From assembly GCA_902464485.1 (NCBI GenBank), contig CABQJJ010000031.1:1-17686 (forward strand): a stretch of DNA of 17,686 bases, written 5' to 3'. The notes under the pieces were generated by a model. The model had not been told where the DNA came from, ran no database searches, and was given only the letters and a program-made list of their open reading frames with translations. Position numbers and translations under genes: made by a program. This DNA is from an uncultured Collinsella sp. Lineage in GTDB: Bacteria > Actinomycetota > Coriobacteriia > Coriobacteriales > Coriobacteriaceae. The stretch's first letter is position 1. Each line of letters begins with the position of its first letter. Positions 7,083 through 14,606 of this stretch are shown piece by piece.

Positions 7083-8404
7083 GCGTTCGGGCGAGAATAC
7101 AGGCTGCCGGCGCGACGGTCATGACTCCCGTCGATGCGGGGCGATATCGCGCGGTCAAGCGCCGTACCAAGCGATCCGTGATGGACCGTATGGGCTACGA
7201 CGAAGTGGCGCGCATCAGCGCCTATCTCGATCCGGCTCTAGCTCGCTCGGAGTTGCGTCCCGCCGTGGAGGCGGCACTCAACGTGGAGGGGGCTGTTGAC
7301 CTTTCGACACCCGAGCGCGAGCTGATCGTCGACGAGATTCTGGATGACGTGGTGGGTTTGGGTCCATTGCAGCCGCTCATCGAGGACGACACCGTCACCG
7401 AGATTATGGTCAACGGCTGCCGCTCGGCGTTTTTCGAACGCGGCGGCGTTCTGTATCCCATCGAGCATGCGTTTGAGGACGACGAGCAGATTCGCGTTCT
7501 CATCGATCGCATTATCTCGCCGCTGGGTAGGCGCATCGACGAGCGCAGCCCCATCGTCAACGCCCGTCTTAAGACGGGATATCGCGTCAACGCGGTGATC
7601 CCGCCTGTGGCGATTGATGGGCCGATTCTTACCATCCGCAAGTTTTCGGACCGCATCTGTTCTCTGGACGAGCTTGTGGGACTGGGGTCGCTGCCGCTTT
7701 GGTATGCGCAGCTGCTTTCGTGCGCGGTGTCGCTGCGGCAGGATTTGGCGGTTGCGGGCGGTACGGGATCGGGCAAGACCACGCTGCTCAACGCGCTATC
7801 GTGCGAGATATCCACCGGTGAGCGTATCGTGACGATCGAGGACTCCGCCGAGCTCAAGTTTGCGCATCACCCACATGTGGTTCGTCTGGAGGCTCGTGAG
7901 GCTTCAATTGAGGGCGAGGGCGCGGTGACGATTCGCGACCTGGTGACCAATGCCCTGCGTATGCGTCCCGACCGTATTGTGGTGGGCGAGGTACGCGGTG
8001 CGGAATGTTGCGACATGCTGCAGGCCATGAATACGGGGCACGATGGGTCGCTCACCACGCTTCATGCAGGCACCGAGCAGGAGACCGTGGTGCGTTTGAC
8101 GCTACTTGCGCGCTATGGCATCGACCTGCCGAGCGAGCTTATCGAGGAGCAGATTGCCATGGCGCTCGACGGCATCGTGATGTCTGAGCGCCATTCGGAC
8201 GGCAGACGTTTTGTGTCCTCCTATTCGGGGGTTCGGCGCGGCGCATCGGGCGGTGTGGAACTTGAGCGCTATGTGACGTTCGATGCTGCCGAACGTACCT
8301 GGACGCTCGACCGTGAGCCTCCTTTTATCGCTGAGGGGCTGCGCTCGGGAACGCTTACGCAAGAGGAGGTGGACGAATGGAGATCGTTGTGTCCCTCGTC
8401 GTAG
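7079..8404 (+). CDS. tadA: Tad pilus assembly ATPase TadA/CpaF
   Basis: The 441-residue product is the cytoplasmic secretion-type ATPase that powers Flp pilus assembly. An N-terminal domain (about 30-160) precedes a RecA-like domain with Walker A GGTGSGKTT (227-235, Lys233), an Asp box T-I-E-D-S (252-256), a Walker B region ending V-G-E-V-R-G (302-307, catalytic Glu304) and a His box HDGSLTTLH (321-329). All key elements are intact and the length is normal for CpaF. The ATG overlaps the tadZ stop as ATGA. The 3' end overlaps tadB by 28 bases. Assignment to the Tad rather than the type II or type IV secretion branch rests on the flanking tadZ, tadB, tadC and flp genes. Confidence 0.95.
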   Translation: MSVRARIQAAGATVMTPVDAGRYRAVKRRTKRSVMDRMGYDEVARISAYLDPALARSELRPAVEAALNVEGAVDLSTPERELIVDEILDDVVGLGPLQPLIEDDTVTEIMVNGCRSAFFERGGVLYPIEHAFEDDEQIRVLIDRIISPLGRRIDERSPIVNARLKTGYRVNAVIPPVAIDGPILTIRKFSDRICSLDELVGLGSLPLWYAQLLSCAVSLRQDLAVAGGTGSGKTTLLNALSCEISTGERIVTIEDSAELKFAHHPHVVRLEAREASIEGEGAVTIRDLVTNALRMRPDRIVVGEVRGAECCDMLQAMNTGHDGSLTTLHAGTEQETVVRLTLLARYGIDLPSELIEEQIAMALDGIVMSERHSDGRRFVSSYSGVRRGASGGVELERYVTFDAAERTWTLDREPPFIAEGLRSGTLTQEEVDEWRSLCPSS

Positions 8405-9303
8405 GGGGTCTTGCCGGGTTTTCGGTCGCGACGGCATGTGGAGTGGAGCCTTACGTTCCGAGAGTGCCGCCGGCGGAGCTGGTACGCCAGATGTTTGAAT
8501 CGGTGGTCGAGAAGTTGCCACGCGAGCTGGTGGAAAATGATCTGCTAATAAAGATCGCCCGCTCTTGGACATTGTTGATTCCCGTGCGCCGCCTTGGTCT
8601 TGTCGTTGAGGATGATGCTTCACGCTTGGCGTTCCTGTTGTTATCGAGTGGTGCCTGCTGCCTTGCGCTTGCCGTGGTATCGCTATCGCCCATCGGCTTT
8701 GCCCTGGGGTTGGTCGCGCCGTTTGGTGTGGGTGCCGCTCGCGATACCTTTGACCGCCGCCGCGAGCAACACGATGTGGAAGAGGCCATGCCTGAGGCTT
8801 TTACGGTGCTCTCTATGTCGCTTGCCTCGGGTCATTCGCTGGCCCAGGGTATGAGATTTGTAGGAACTCATGCGCAAGAGCCGGTGCATACCGAGTTTTT
8901 GCGCGTGGCTGCGGCGATTGACTGCGGTATAGCGGCGACCGATGCGTTGGACGATTTGCTTGTTCGCATCGATGCCCCCGGTCTTTCACTTGTCACGCTG
9001 GCGCTTAAGGTTTCACAGCGCACGGGCGCCCCGCTTGCCGGCCTACTGTCCGAGGCGTCGGACATGGTAGGGGAGCGCATTGAACTCAAGCGCCGTCTGG
9101 ACGTCAAAACGTCGCAGGCGCGTATGTCGGCGCATATGGTCTCGGTGATGCCGGCGGGTATGTGCGCAGCGCTAGCGCTGCTTTCGGCCGACTTCCGTCG
9201 CGGCCTTGCGACGCCGGCCGGTGCCGGTGCCGTGGTGCTGGGGCTTGCCCTCAATGCCGTTGCCTTGATGGTCATCCGACGCATTATGCGGGTGGAGCTA
9301 TGA
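8377..9303 (+). CDS. tadB: Tad pilus inner-membrane platform protein TadB
   Basis: The 308-residue membrane protein has an N-terminal hydrophobic segment (about 1-22), a hydrophobic pair (about 85-122), a cytoplasmic T2SSF (GspF-like) domain (about 130-240, with M-P-E-A-F near its start and S-G-H-S-L as the typical turn) and two C-terminal hydrophobic segments. TadB and TadC form the membrane platform that couples TadA to pilin assembly. AGGAGG (8364-8369), seven bases before the ATG and inside the end of tadA, fixes the start. The stop overlaps the tadC start as ATGA. The domain and gene order make the role secure; the TadB name comes from its place before a shorter second T2SSF protein. Confidence 0.88.
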   Translation: MEIVVSLVVGGLAGFSVATACGVEPYVPRVPPAELVRQMFESVVEKLPRELVENDLLIKIARSWTLLIPVRRLGLVVEDDASRLAFLLLSSGACCLALAVVSLSPIGFALGLVAPFGVGAARDTFDRRREQHDVEEAMPEAFTVLSMSLASGHSLAQGMRFVGTHAQEPVHTEFLRVAAAIDCGIAATDALDDLLVRIDAPGLSLVTLALKVSQRTGAPLAGLLSEASDMVGERIELKRRLDVKTSQARMSAHMVSVMPAGMCAALALLSADFRRGLATPAGAGAVVLGLALNAVALMVIRRIMRVEL

Positions 9304-9941
9304 GTGTTCTGATCATAATCGCGGCGTGTCTGTGTGCGCTCAGCGTGTTTGTCGCGACGGGCCTAGAGCGTTCGGACGCGTGCAAGATTGTCCGGGCCTG
9401 CAAATGCGAGGTGTTGCTGGTTCTTGCGGCAGCTCGCTCGGCGACCAGTGTTCTGACGGCACGATTAAAGGTTGCGCTCGGCACGGATGGCCTGACGCAA
9501 GTGTCGTTGGGCGAGGTATCCGAGATGATCGACGTGGTGCGTTTGGGGCTTTCAGCTGGTCTCTCGTTTGATGCGGCGCTCGAGGTTTTTTGTACCAATC
9601 GCCGATCGGTGCTGTCTTCCCGCCTTGAGCGAGCCTGTATGGCGTGGCGGGTGGGCGTGGGGACGCGTGAGGACGAGCTTCTTGCCGCTGCGTACGACTT
9701 GGATGTGCGGGCGCTCGAGAGCTTTGCCATCACCGTGGGACAGGCGCTTGCTCTGGGTGCCCCGCTTGCCGAGACGTTGGCGGCTCAAAGTCGCGAAATC
9801 CGCGCGGCCCATCGTGCCGCGGTCGAGCGTGAAATCGAGCGCGCGCCGGTCAAGCTGCTGGTCCCCACCGGCACGCTCATCTTGCCGGCGTTGCTTTTGT
9901 CCATATTGGGCCCGCTGCTGGGAGCAGGCGGGATGATGTAG
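9300..9941 (+). CDS. tadC: Tad pilus inner-membrane platform protein TadC
   Basis: This 213-residue protein has an N-terminal membrane segment (about 1-20), a T2SSF-like domain (about 75-180, with the L-S-A-G-L-S-F-D-A-A-L string) and a C-terminal membrane segment (about 188-210). It is the partner of TadB in the pilus platform. The ATG at 9300 overlaps the tadB stop as ATGA; a longer frame exists upstream but lies inside tadB and is not supported. It is shorter than typical TadC (around 280-320), mainly through a reduced N-terminal part. It ends 10 bases before the Flp pilin gene. Confidence 0.85.
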   Translation: MSVLIIIAACLCALSVFVATGLERSDACKIVRACKCEVLLVLAAARSATSVLTARLKVALGTDGLTQVSLGEVSEMIDVVRLGLSAGLSFDAALEVFCTNRRSVLSSRLERACMAWRVGVGTREDELLAAAYDLDVRALESFAITVGQALALGAPLAETLAAQSREIRAAHRAAVEREIERAPVKLLVPTGTLILPALLLSILGPLLGAGGMM

Positions 9942-9951
9942 GGAGGAATAC

Positions 9952-10185
9952 ATGAACACGATGACTGACACTGCCGGCAAGGTCCAGAGCTGGGCGTTTT
10001 GCCCGGTGGCGCGTACTCGCCAGTACGCCAGGACGTTATTGCAGGAGGAAAGTGCGCAGGGTACCACCGAGTACGCCATCTTGGTTGGCGTGCTCGTGGT
10101 GATTGCGATTATTGCCATCGTTGCATTTAAGGGCAAGGTCCAAGATCTATGGAACGCTATCAGCGAGGGCATCAACAGCCTGTAG
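9952..10185 (+). CDS. flp: Flp-type major pilin (Flp/Fap family)
   Basis: The 77-residue prepilin has a long basic leader, a conserved junction S-A-Q-G-T-T-E-Y (34-41) and a hydrophobic helix (about 42-58), then a short charged tail. Flp pilins are cut by a dedicated peptidase so that a Glu lies at position 5 of the mature protein. Here that requires cleavage after Ala35, giving Gln36 as +1 and Glu40 as Glu5, with a 42-residue mature pilin. GGGAGGA (9941-9947) just before the ATG gives a strong ribosome-binding site, fitting an abundant subunit. The leader of 35 residues is long for a Flp pilin. Position after tadC is the usual one. Confidence 0.9.
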   Translation: MNTMTDTAGKVQSWAFCPVARTRQYARTLLQEESAQGTTEYAILVGVLVVIAIIAIVAFKGKVQDLWNAISEGINSL

Positions 10186-10712
10186 AGAATGGGCGGCTCG
10201 TCTGCTTGCCGTTGGTGCTCGCCTGCGCGGTCGTGGCGGTGGCGGTGGCGGTCTGGGGACTTAACGCAGTGCGGCAACAGCGTTCTGGGGTTGCCGTGGA
10301 GGCGGGCTCCGGTTTGGCTGCGACGTCTCAAAAAGACGATGCGCAAGGCACGGGCGATGCGGATACCGCTGTCACGGCGCAAACGTTCTTGCAAGCGCTC
10401 GACGAGCGGGCGAGTGTTGCGACGGGTTCATCTGCAAACAGCGCAATTGTGGTTCGGCTCGCATGGTCCGAGGACCGACCGTTGACCGAGACGGCGGCGG
10501 ACATACTGCACGCCTACCGTGAGGTGTCCACAGCGCGACTTGCCCTGAGCGGTTATCTCGACATCAAGGGCAACGTGTGGGGCGCCATTGTGCGTGACGG
10601 ACGCGGCTGGGTCGATATGGTGACGGTCGCCGCGGATGTCGGCGATGCTTCGTGTCGCCTGCGCGTGGTCCGTCTGGCCCCGCAAACAACGAACCCAAAG
10701 GAGGGGTCGTGA
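10149..10712 (+). CDS. Unknown membrane-anchored protein of the tad operon
   Basis: I do not recognise this 187-residue protein. It has one strong N-terminal hydrophobic segment (about 17-39), then a polar region rich in Ala, Asp, Thr and Gln (about 45-80), then a compact mixed alpha/beta-like region (about 80-180) with a Y-L-D-I-K-G-N-V-W-G string near 140. It lacks the Q-x-T-x-E processing motif of the neighbouring pilins, so it is more likely anchored than polymerised. The chosen ATG overlaps the end of the flp gene by 37 bases and has only a weak Shine-Dalgarno; a TTG near 10205 is possible but would cut into the anchor. Its place between two pilin genes suggests an accessory role in pilus assembly, which is inference. 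Confidence 0.68.
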   Translation: MERYQRGHQQPVENGRLVCLPLVLACAVVAVAVAVWGLNAVRQQRSGVAVEAGSGLAATSQKDDAQGTGDADTAVTAQTFLQALDERASVATGSSANSAIVVRLAWSEDRPLTETAADILHAYREVSTARLALSGYLDIKGNVWGAIVRDGRGWVDMVTVAADVGDASCRLRVVRLAPQTTNPKEGS

Positions 10713-10713
10713 A

Positions 10714-10932
10714 ATGCATGATGTCCTGTGTGAGGAATCTGCCCAGTCGACGGTCGAATACGCCATCGTCACGGTGGCGTTGCTTTCCATCGTGCTGGCG
10801 ATCGCGGGGCTTTGGCGCGCTGGCGCCGATGGACGTCTGGCGGCACTGGTCGAGCGGGCGGCGTCTCATGGCGTCACTTCGGCATCGGTTATCGACGTCG
10901 CTGCGGGCGCCAAGGACATCGCGCTGTATTGA
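10714..10932 (+). CDS. Second Flp-like pilin or small pseudopilin
   Basis: The 72-residue product starts with a short leader and the junction S-A-Q-S-T-V-E-Y (9-16), then a hydrophobic helix (about 17-34) and a short C-terminal region. Cleavage after Ala10 would give Gln at +1 and Glu at +5, as in the upstream Flp pilin. AGGAGG (10699-10704) nine bases before the ATG is one of the best ribosome-binding sites in the operon. The leader is far shorter than that of the first pilin (10 versus 35 residues), and the mature part is longer (62 versus 42), so it is probably a distinct subunit and not a simple duplicate. The frame starts one base after the stop of the upstream gene. Confidence 0.8.
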   Translation: MHDVLCEESAQSTVEYAIVTVALLSIVLAIAGLWRAGADGRLAALVERAASHGVTSASVIDVAAGAKDIALY

Positions 10933-11407
10933 TACGACGCGCGAGGACCGGGCACAGTCTACGGTCGAGGCGGCTTTCTTATTGCCGACGTTTCTGACGC
11001 TCGTTCTGTTGGCGCTGCAGCCGGTGTGCCTGCTCTATACGCGCGCGGTTATGGAATCTGCCGCCGCCGAGACTGCGCGGCTTATGACCACGACGACGGT
11101 GGGGGACGACGAAGATCTCAAGGAGTTCACCCGTCGCCGACTTGCCGCGGTGCCCAACGTTTCGATTTTCCACGCCGGCGGGCCGCTGTCGTGGGATATC
11201 GAGCTTGGCCGGGCTGGTGCAGGGGGCGTTTCGTCCGTTTCCGTTGCCGGCGAGGTTAAACCGCTGCCCGTGATCGGTGCATTTGCACATGCTATGGGTA
11301 GCGCAGGCCAAAACGGCTATGTCGAGCTTAAGGTCGATGTCTCGTATCGATCGCGTCCCGAATGGCTGGAGGGAGATTATGATTCATGGATTGCTGCATG
11401 GGATTAG
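10868..11407 (+). CDS. TadE-like minor pilin (start uncertain)
   Basis: The product has the TadE signature R-A-Q-S-T-V-E-A-A-F followed by a hydrophobic helix, then a roughly 120-residue soluble domain. TadE proteins are pseudopilins processed by the same peptidase as Flp. Cleavage after the Ala of R-A-Q gives Glu at +5. The start is a problem: no ATG, GTG or TTG lies near the motif in frame. The nearest ATG is 10868 (179 residues in all), well inside the previous gene and without a clear Shine-Dalgarno. An ATT at 10928, one base overlapping the previous stop and preceded by AAGGA (10912-10916), would give an 8-residue lead to the motif, matching the neighbours' short leaders. Either an unusual start or the longer leader is used. 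Confidence 0.72.
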   Translation: MASLRHRLSTSLRAPRTSRCIDTTREDRAQSTVEAAFLLPTFLTLVLLALQPVCLLYTRAVMESAAAETARLMTTTTVGDDEDLKEFTRRRLAAVPNVSIFHAGGPLSWDIELGRAGAGGVSSVSVAGEVKPLPVIGAFAHAMGSAGQNGYVELKVDVSYRSRPEWLEGDYDSWIAAWD

Positions 11408-11483
11408 GCACTGCCTGCTGCGGGTGAGGAAAGGGCTTGCGGGTCGTTGCCGGCCGCGCGCTCGCCACAAGCGAGGAGGCTTT

Positions 11484-13544
11484 ATGGGTCGCTCCGGTAT
11501 CGATTTGTTTATCGAAGACGGCGCCTACACCACGCTTTCCTCTGCGGTGGTTATCCTGGTGGTGCTCACGTTGCTGTTTTCATCGACCGCGGCGATATGG
11601 AGCATGTCGCGTGCGGGGGACACCCAGGTGGCTGCCGATAGCGGCGCGCTGGCGGGGGCCAACGTGGTGTCGTCCTATCACACGGCTGCCACGGTGGTGG
11701 ATGCGAGCATTTTGAGCTTGGGCCTGGCGGGGTTTGCCACGATTGGCACTGGTCTGGTTGCCGTCCTTATTCCAGGTGCCGAGCTTGCTGCGGGCGATAT
11801 GGTCGACACGGGGATTGAGATCATTAAAACACGCAATAAGTTTGCCAAGAGCGCATCCAAGGGGCTGCAGAAGATTGAGACGGCCCTGCCGTATCTGGTT
11901 GCCGCGCGTGCTATGCAGGCGGTGTCAGCGCAAGATGCCAATAGCGTGACCTATACCGGTACGGCTCTTGCCGTTCCAAGGACGTCCGAGTCGGATTTCG
12001 TTGCGCTCGAAGGGTCTGAGATCTCGACCGATGCGATTGAAGACACGTCAAAAGACTTAGAGCGCGCTGCCGAGGAGTTGCAGGAAGCCTCTGAGGATAC
12101 GGCAAAGGCAAAAGAGCGCGCTTGGCTCGCAGACTGCGGCAGGTCGGATAGGGACTCGGTTGGGAGCTGCTCGTGTATGTGGGAACGTGCAAAACGTCTG
12201 GCAGGGCTATTGGGGGACCAAAATCCGCATTACGCCTCAAGCATTACGTGGGAACCGCAAGTAGCCCTCGACCGCGCGAGGGCATACTATCGCTCGCGTC
12301 TTGCAAACGAAGCACCCTTGGGCTCGAGCGTTGAGATGAAGGCGGAATCGGCAGCGCGCAAGGCGTTCTATACCTATGCGAGTGTAGAGGTCAATCGCGC
12401 GCATATAACCGAGGACGGAAACAGGGTATCTTCCTATATTCCATTGCTGCCGCGTAACTCTGACGAGGTGCGGGCGACCGAGCTCTACACCGATGCGGCG
12501 TGGCCGACGAGCATCAACGGTGGCAAGACATATCTGCACTACGGAACGGGCTGTCCTAACTATAAGAAAGGGACGCCAGGTGGGCTGGCCTCAGTCTCTG
12601 CTTATGACGGGCGGGAAAAATGCAACAAATGCCATTTTGGCGTTTCATCGCTCGGTGCTGTCGCGGCACCTTCGACTTCTATCGAAAATGGTTTTGAGTA
12701 TCACTTTGACAAGTTCAAAGACGCTATGGAGGACTACATTGAATGCCGCAATAAGGAGCTCGAGCTTGAGCGCCGGACCGAGGATGAGGCTGACCGTGCG
12801 GGCAATGTGTTTGACCAGGCCATTAAGGCGCTTTCGGGCGAGCGCCCGCGTATCGCCCCACCCGGTCGCAACGGTGTGGTCGCCCTTGCGGTTTCGGGCG
12901 ATATGACCAGCCCTGATCAACTTAACTCCTCGTTCAACACGGCAGTTGGGCTCGGCAGCCGCGGCGCGATCTCGGCCGCGGTGCTGGCGCCCGATGACGC
13001 GACGGCGCAGAACAACGTCCTCTCGCGGTTTTTCTCGACGCTGGAGGAGCGCTCGGGCGGCGTTGCCGGCGCACTCGATGGCGTCATGGATGTTTGGGGA
13101 CGGCTGCTTGTGGGATATGGGGATATCCAAGGTTCGGCCGACGAGCTCGTGGACGAGATGATCGATGGCCTGGGAGGGAGCAGTGGCGCGCTGGGCTCCA
13201 TTGCATCGTGGCTCGGCGATACCGTTTCGGCGTCCGTGGCGGCGCTGGGCTTAGAGCCATGCGACTTGCGCCTACGAAAGCCGGTGCTGACCGATTCCGC
13301 CAACGTCATCAAGAGCCCGGGGTCTGACATCACGGGTCTTTCTAAAGTGCAAGACAAACTGCGAAGTATTTCGCTGGGTGTGACCGACCCCAAGGCGCTT
13401 TGCGAGGCGCTGGACTATCAAGTCGAACGCACCATCAGCGGCGCAGTGTTCACGCTTGCGGAGATTCCGCTGCCCAGCGGCGGCTCCATCCCGCTTACCA
13501 TCGATGTCGCCACACTGGTGGGCGCCCTGGGCGGTGGGTCGTAA
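11484..13544 (+). CDS. Large TadG-like surface/pilus protein
   Basis: The 686-residue product begins with a short tail and a membrane helix (about 20-42), then A-A-D-S-G-A-L-A-G-A (about 51-60), the typical post-helix string of TadG/pilus-assembly Flp-associated proteins. A second hydrophobic stretch (about 76-101) follows, then a coiled-coil-like charged segment (about 179-210). A Cys/His-rich part holds Cys-x-Cys near 226 and C-P-N-Y (Cys357) with C-N-K-C-H (380-384), suggesting a metal site. The rest is long, with Gly/Ser-rich segments and no recognised domain. Start 11484 follows AGGAGG (11474-11479); an upstream ATG at 11379 with GGAGG (11368-11372) would add 35 Arg-rich residues and cannot be excluded. 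Unlike its neighbours it lacks Glu at position 5 of a pilin motif, so it may not be processed. Its stop overlaps the next start as TAATG. Confidence 0.72.
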   Translation: MGRSGIDLFIEDGAYTTLSSAVVILVVLTLLFSSTAAIWSMSRAGDTQVAADSGALAGANVVSSYHTAATVVDASILSLGLAGFATIGTGLVAVLIPGAELAAGDMVDTGIEIIKTRNKFAKSASKGLQKIETALPYLVAARAMQAVSAQDANSVTYTGTALAVPRTSESDFVALEGSEISTDAIEDTSKDLERAAEELQEASEDTAKAKERAWLADCGRSDRDSVGSCSCMWERAKRLAGLLGDQNPHYASSITWEPQVALDRARAYYRSRLANEAPLGSSVEMKAESAARKAFYTYASVEVNRAHITEDGNRVSSYIPLLPRNSDEVRATELYTDAAWPTSINGGKTYLHYGTGCPNYKKGTPGGLASVSAYDGREKCNKCHFGVSSLGAVAAPSTSIENGFEYHFDKFKDAMEDYIECRNKELELERRTEDEADRAGNVFDQAIKALSGERPRIAPPGRNGVVALAVSGDMTSPDQLNSSFNTAVGLGSRGAISAAVLAPDDATAQNNVLSRFFSTLEERSGGVAGALDGVMDVWGRLLVGYGDIQGSADELVDEMIDGLGGSSGALGSIASWLGDTVSASVAALGLEPCDLRLRKPVLTDSANVIKSPGSDITGLSKVQDKLRSISLGVTDPKALCEALDYQVERTISGAVFTLAEIPLPSGGSIPLTIDVATLVGALGGGS

Positions 13545-14020
13545 TGGGCGTGCGCACACGCCTGCGCGAGGAGCGTGCTCAGGCGACGGTCGAGATGGCT
13601 ATGGTCACGCCCGTCCTGCTGGTTCTGGCGCTTATCGTGTACAACATCATGATCTTTGCCGGGGCGGTTGCGCGCTTCGACCGTGTGGTGCCCGATATTG
13701 TGCTGGCGCATGCCGTGGCCCCGCAGGGGGAGGGCGACGGCAGCTCTATAGATGCCTCTGCGACCGTTCGGGCTCAGATTCAAAATGCCATGGAGGGTTA
13801 TGACTTGCAGGTTGAGGTCTCGAGTGAACAAGGTACGACGACATCGGATGGTGGCCTGCTTTCGCTGTCTGGCACGTTTAGGACCTATACCTGTACCATG
13901 CGTTACGAGCCATGGCCGAGTTCGCTCAGCATCGCCGGTGTTTCGCTGGGGGCACCGGCAAGGTTGTCGCACGAGCGCACGGTGACGGTCGATCCATGGC
14001 GTCCGGGGGTGGTCATGTGA
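13544..14020 (+). CDS. TadE-like minor pilin, second copy
   Basis: The 158-residue product opens with M-G-V-R-T-R-L-R-E-E-R then A-Q-A-T-V-E-M (12-18) and a hydrophobic helix (about 19-41). This is the pseudopilin layout: a basic leader, cleavage after Ala12, and Glu17 as mature position 5. The soluble part (about 45-158) has two Cys-free beta-rich stretches and a single Cys in T-Y-T-C-T-M, and no recognised catalytic motif. The ATG is fixed by TAATG overlap with the TadG-like gene. It differs enough from the first TadE-like protein to be a separate subunit. A priming or adhesin role at the pilus tip is possible but not shown. Confidence 0.8.
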   Translation: MGVRTRLREERAQATVEMAMVTPVLLVLALIVYNIMIFAGAVARFDRVVPDIVLAHAVAPQGEGDGSSIDASATVRAQIQNAMEGYDLQVEVSSEQGTTTSDGGLLSLSGTFRTYTCTMRYEPWPSSLSIAGVSLGAPARLSHERTVTVDPWRPGVVM

Positions 14021-14376
14021 ATGCCGTCTTGTCTTATGTCGCCTACGCGCGTGCGCTCAATAGACTCGGCTGGTCGCCGGCGGAGTTTATGGTGGCCGAG
14101 TCATTTGGCGCACGTTTGCGTGGCATGCTGGGCCGTGCGCCGATTACGGCTGGCGGGCCGCCGCTCGTCATGGCATTCCCGCGCTGCTCCTCGGTCCACA
14201 CCTGTTTTATGGCTTATCCCATCGACATTGCCTTTATCGATCGCAACGGCAATATCCTTGCGCGCTACGAAAGCGTTCGTCCCTGGCGTATGTGCACCCA
14301 TCCAAGCGCTTGGGCAGCACTGGAACGCCCCTCGATCCTCGCCTCGCCTCCTGCCTTTCAACGAGCGCCGGCTTAA
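14017..14376 (+). CDS. DUF192 family protein, C-terminus possibly frameshifted
   Basis: The 119-residue product has the DUF192 core: G-M-L-G-R (36-40), P-R-C-S-S-V-H-T-C-F-M (55-65), Y-P-I-D-I-A-F-I-D (67-75) and S-V-R-P-W-R (86-91). DUF192 proteins are small and of unclear function, and some lie at the end of tad loci, as here. Start is GTG 14017 overlapping the previous stop as GTGA. The C-terminus is odd: after A-A-L-E (100-103) the family usually continues with an A-G...G-(L/I)...G-D/V type ending, whereas this frame runs into a stop. A continuation that fits better (S-A-G-L-R-D-G-V-K-N-Y-L) lies in the -1 frame just past the stop. A one-base deletion or sequencing error near the end is suspected. 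It closes the operon; no strong terminator is visible behind it. Confidence 0.72.
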   Translation: MNAVLSYVAYARALNRLGWSPAEFMVAESFGARLRGMLGRAPITAGGPPLVMAFPRCSSVHTCFMAYPIDIAFIDRNGNILARYESVRPWRMCTHPSAWAALERPSILASPPAFQRAPA

Positions 14377-14473
14377 GAGACGGAGTGAAAAACTACTTGC
14401 GGCTAGATGATGCCTCCGACGTGCCGATTTGTAGAACCGAGGCTGTGCTCAAAAACTTTTTTAAAATTCTCGG

Positions 14474-14501
14474 TTGACCGGAGCGCGTCCTTGGTTATAC
14501 T
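14474..14501 (+). promoter_or_regulatory. Promoter of tRNA-Phe
   Basis: TTGACC (14474-14479) and TATACT (14496-14501) are separated by 16 bp, close to the sigma-70 consensus, and lie about 32 bases before the tRNA. An AT-rich stretch (14451-14468) directly upstream could act as an UP element. The -35 overlaps the right arm of a 7-bp inverted repeat (AACCGAG 14435-14441 with CTCGGTT 14469-14475). Confidence 0.75.
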
Positions 14502-14533
14502 AATCAAGCCTTGAAACAAGGCACACCTCAAAT

Positions 14534-14588
<55 letters not shown>

Positions 14589-14606
<18 letters not shown>

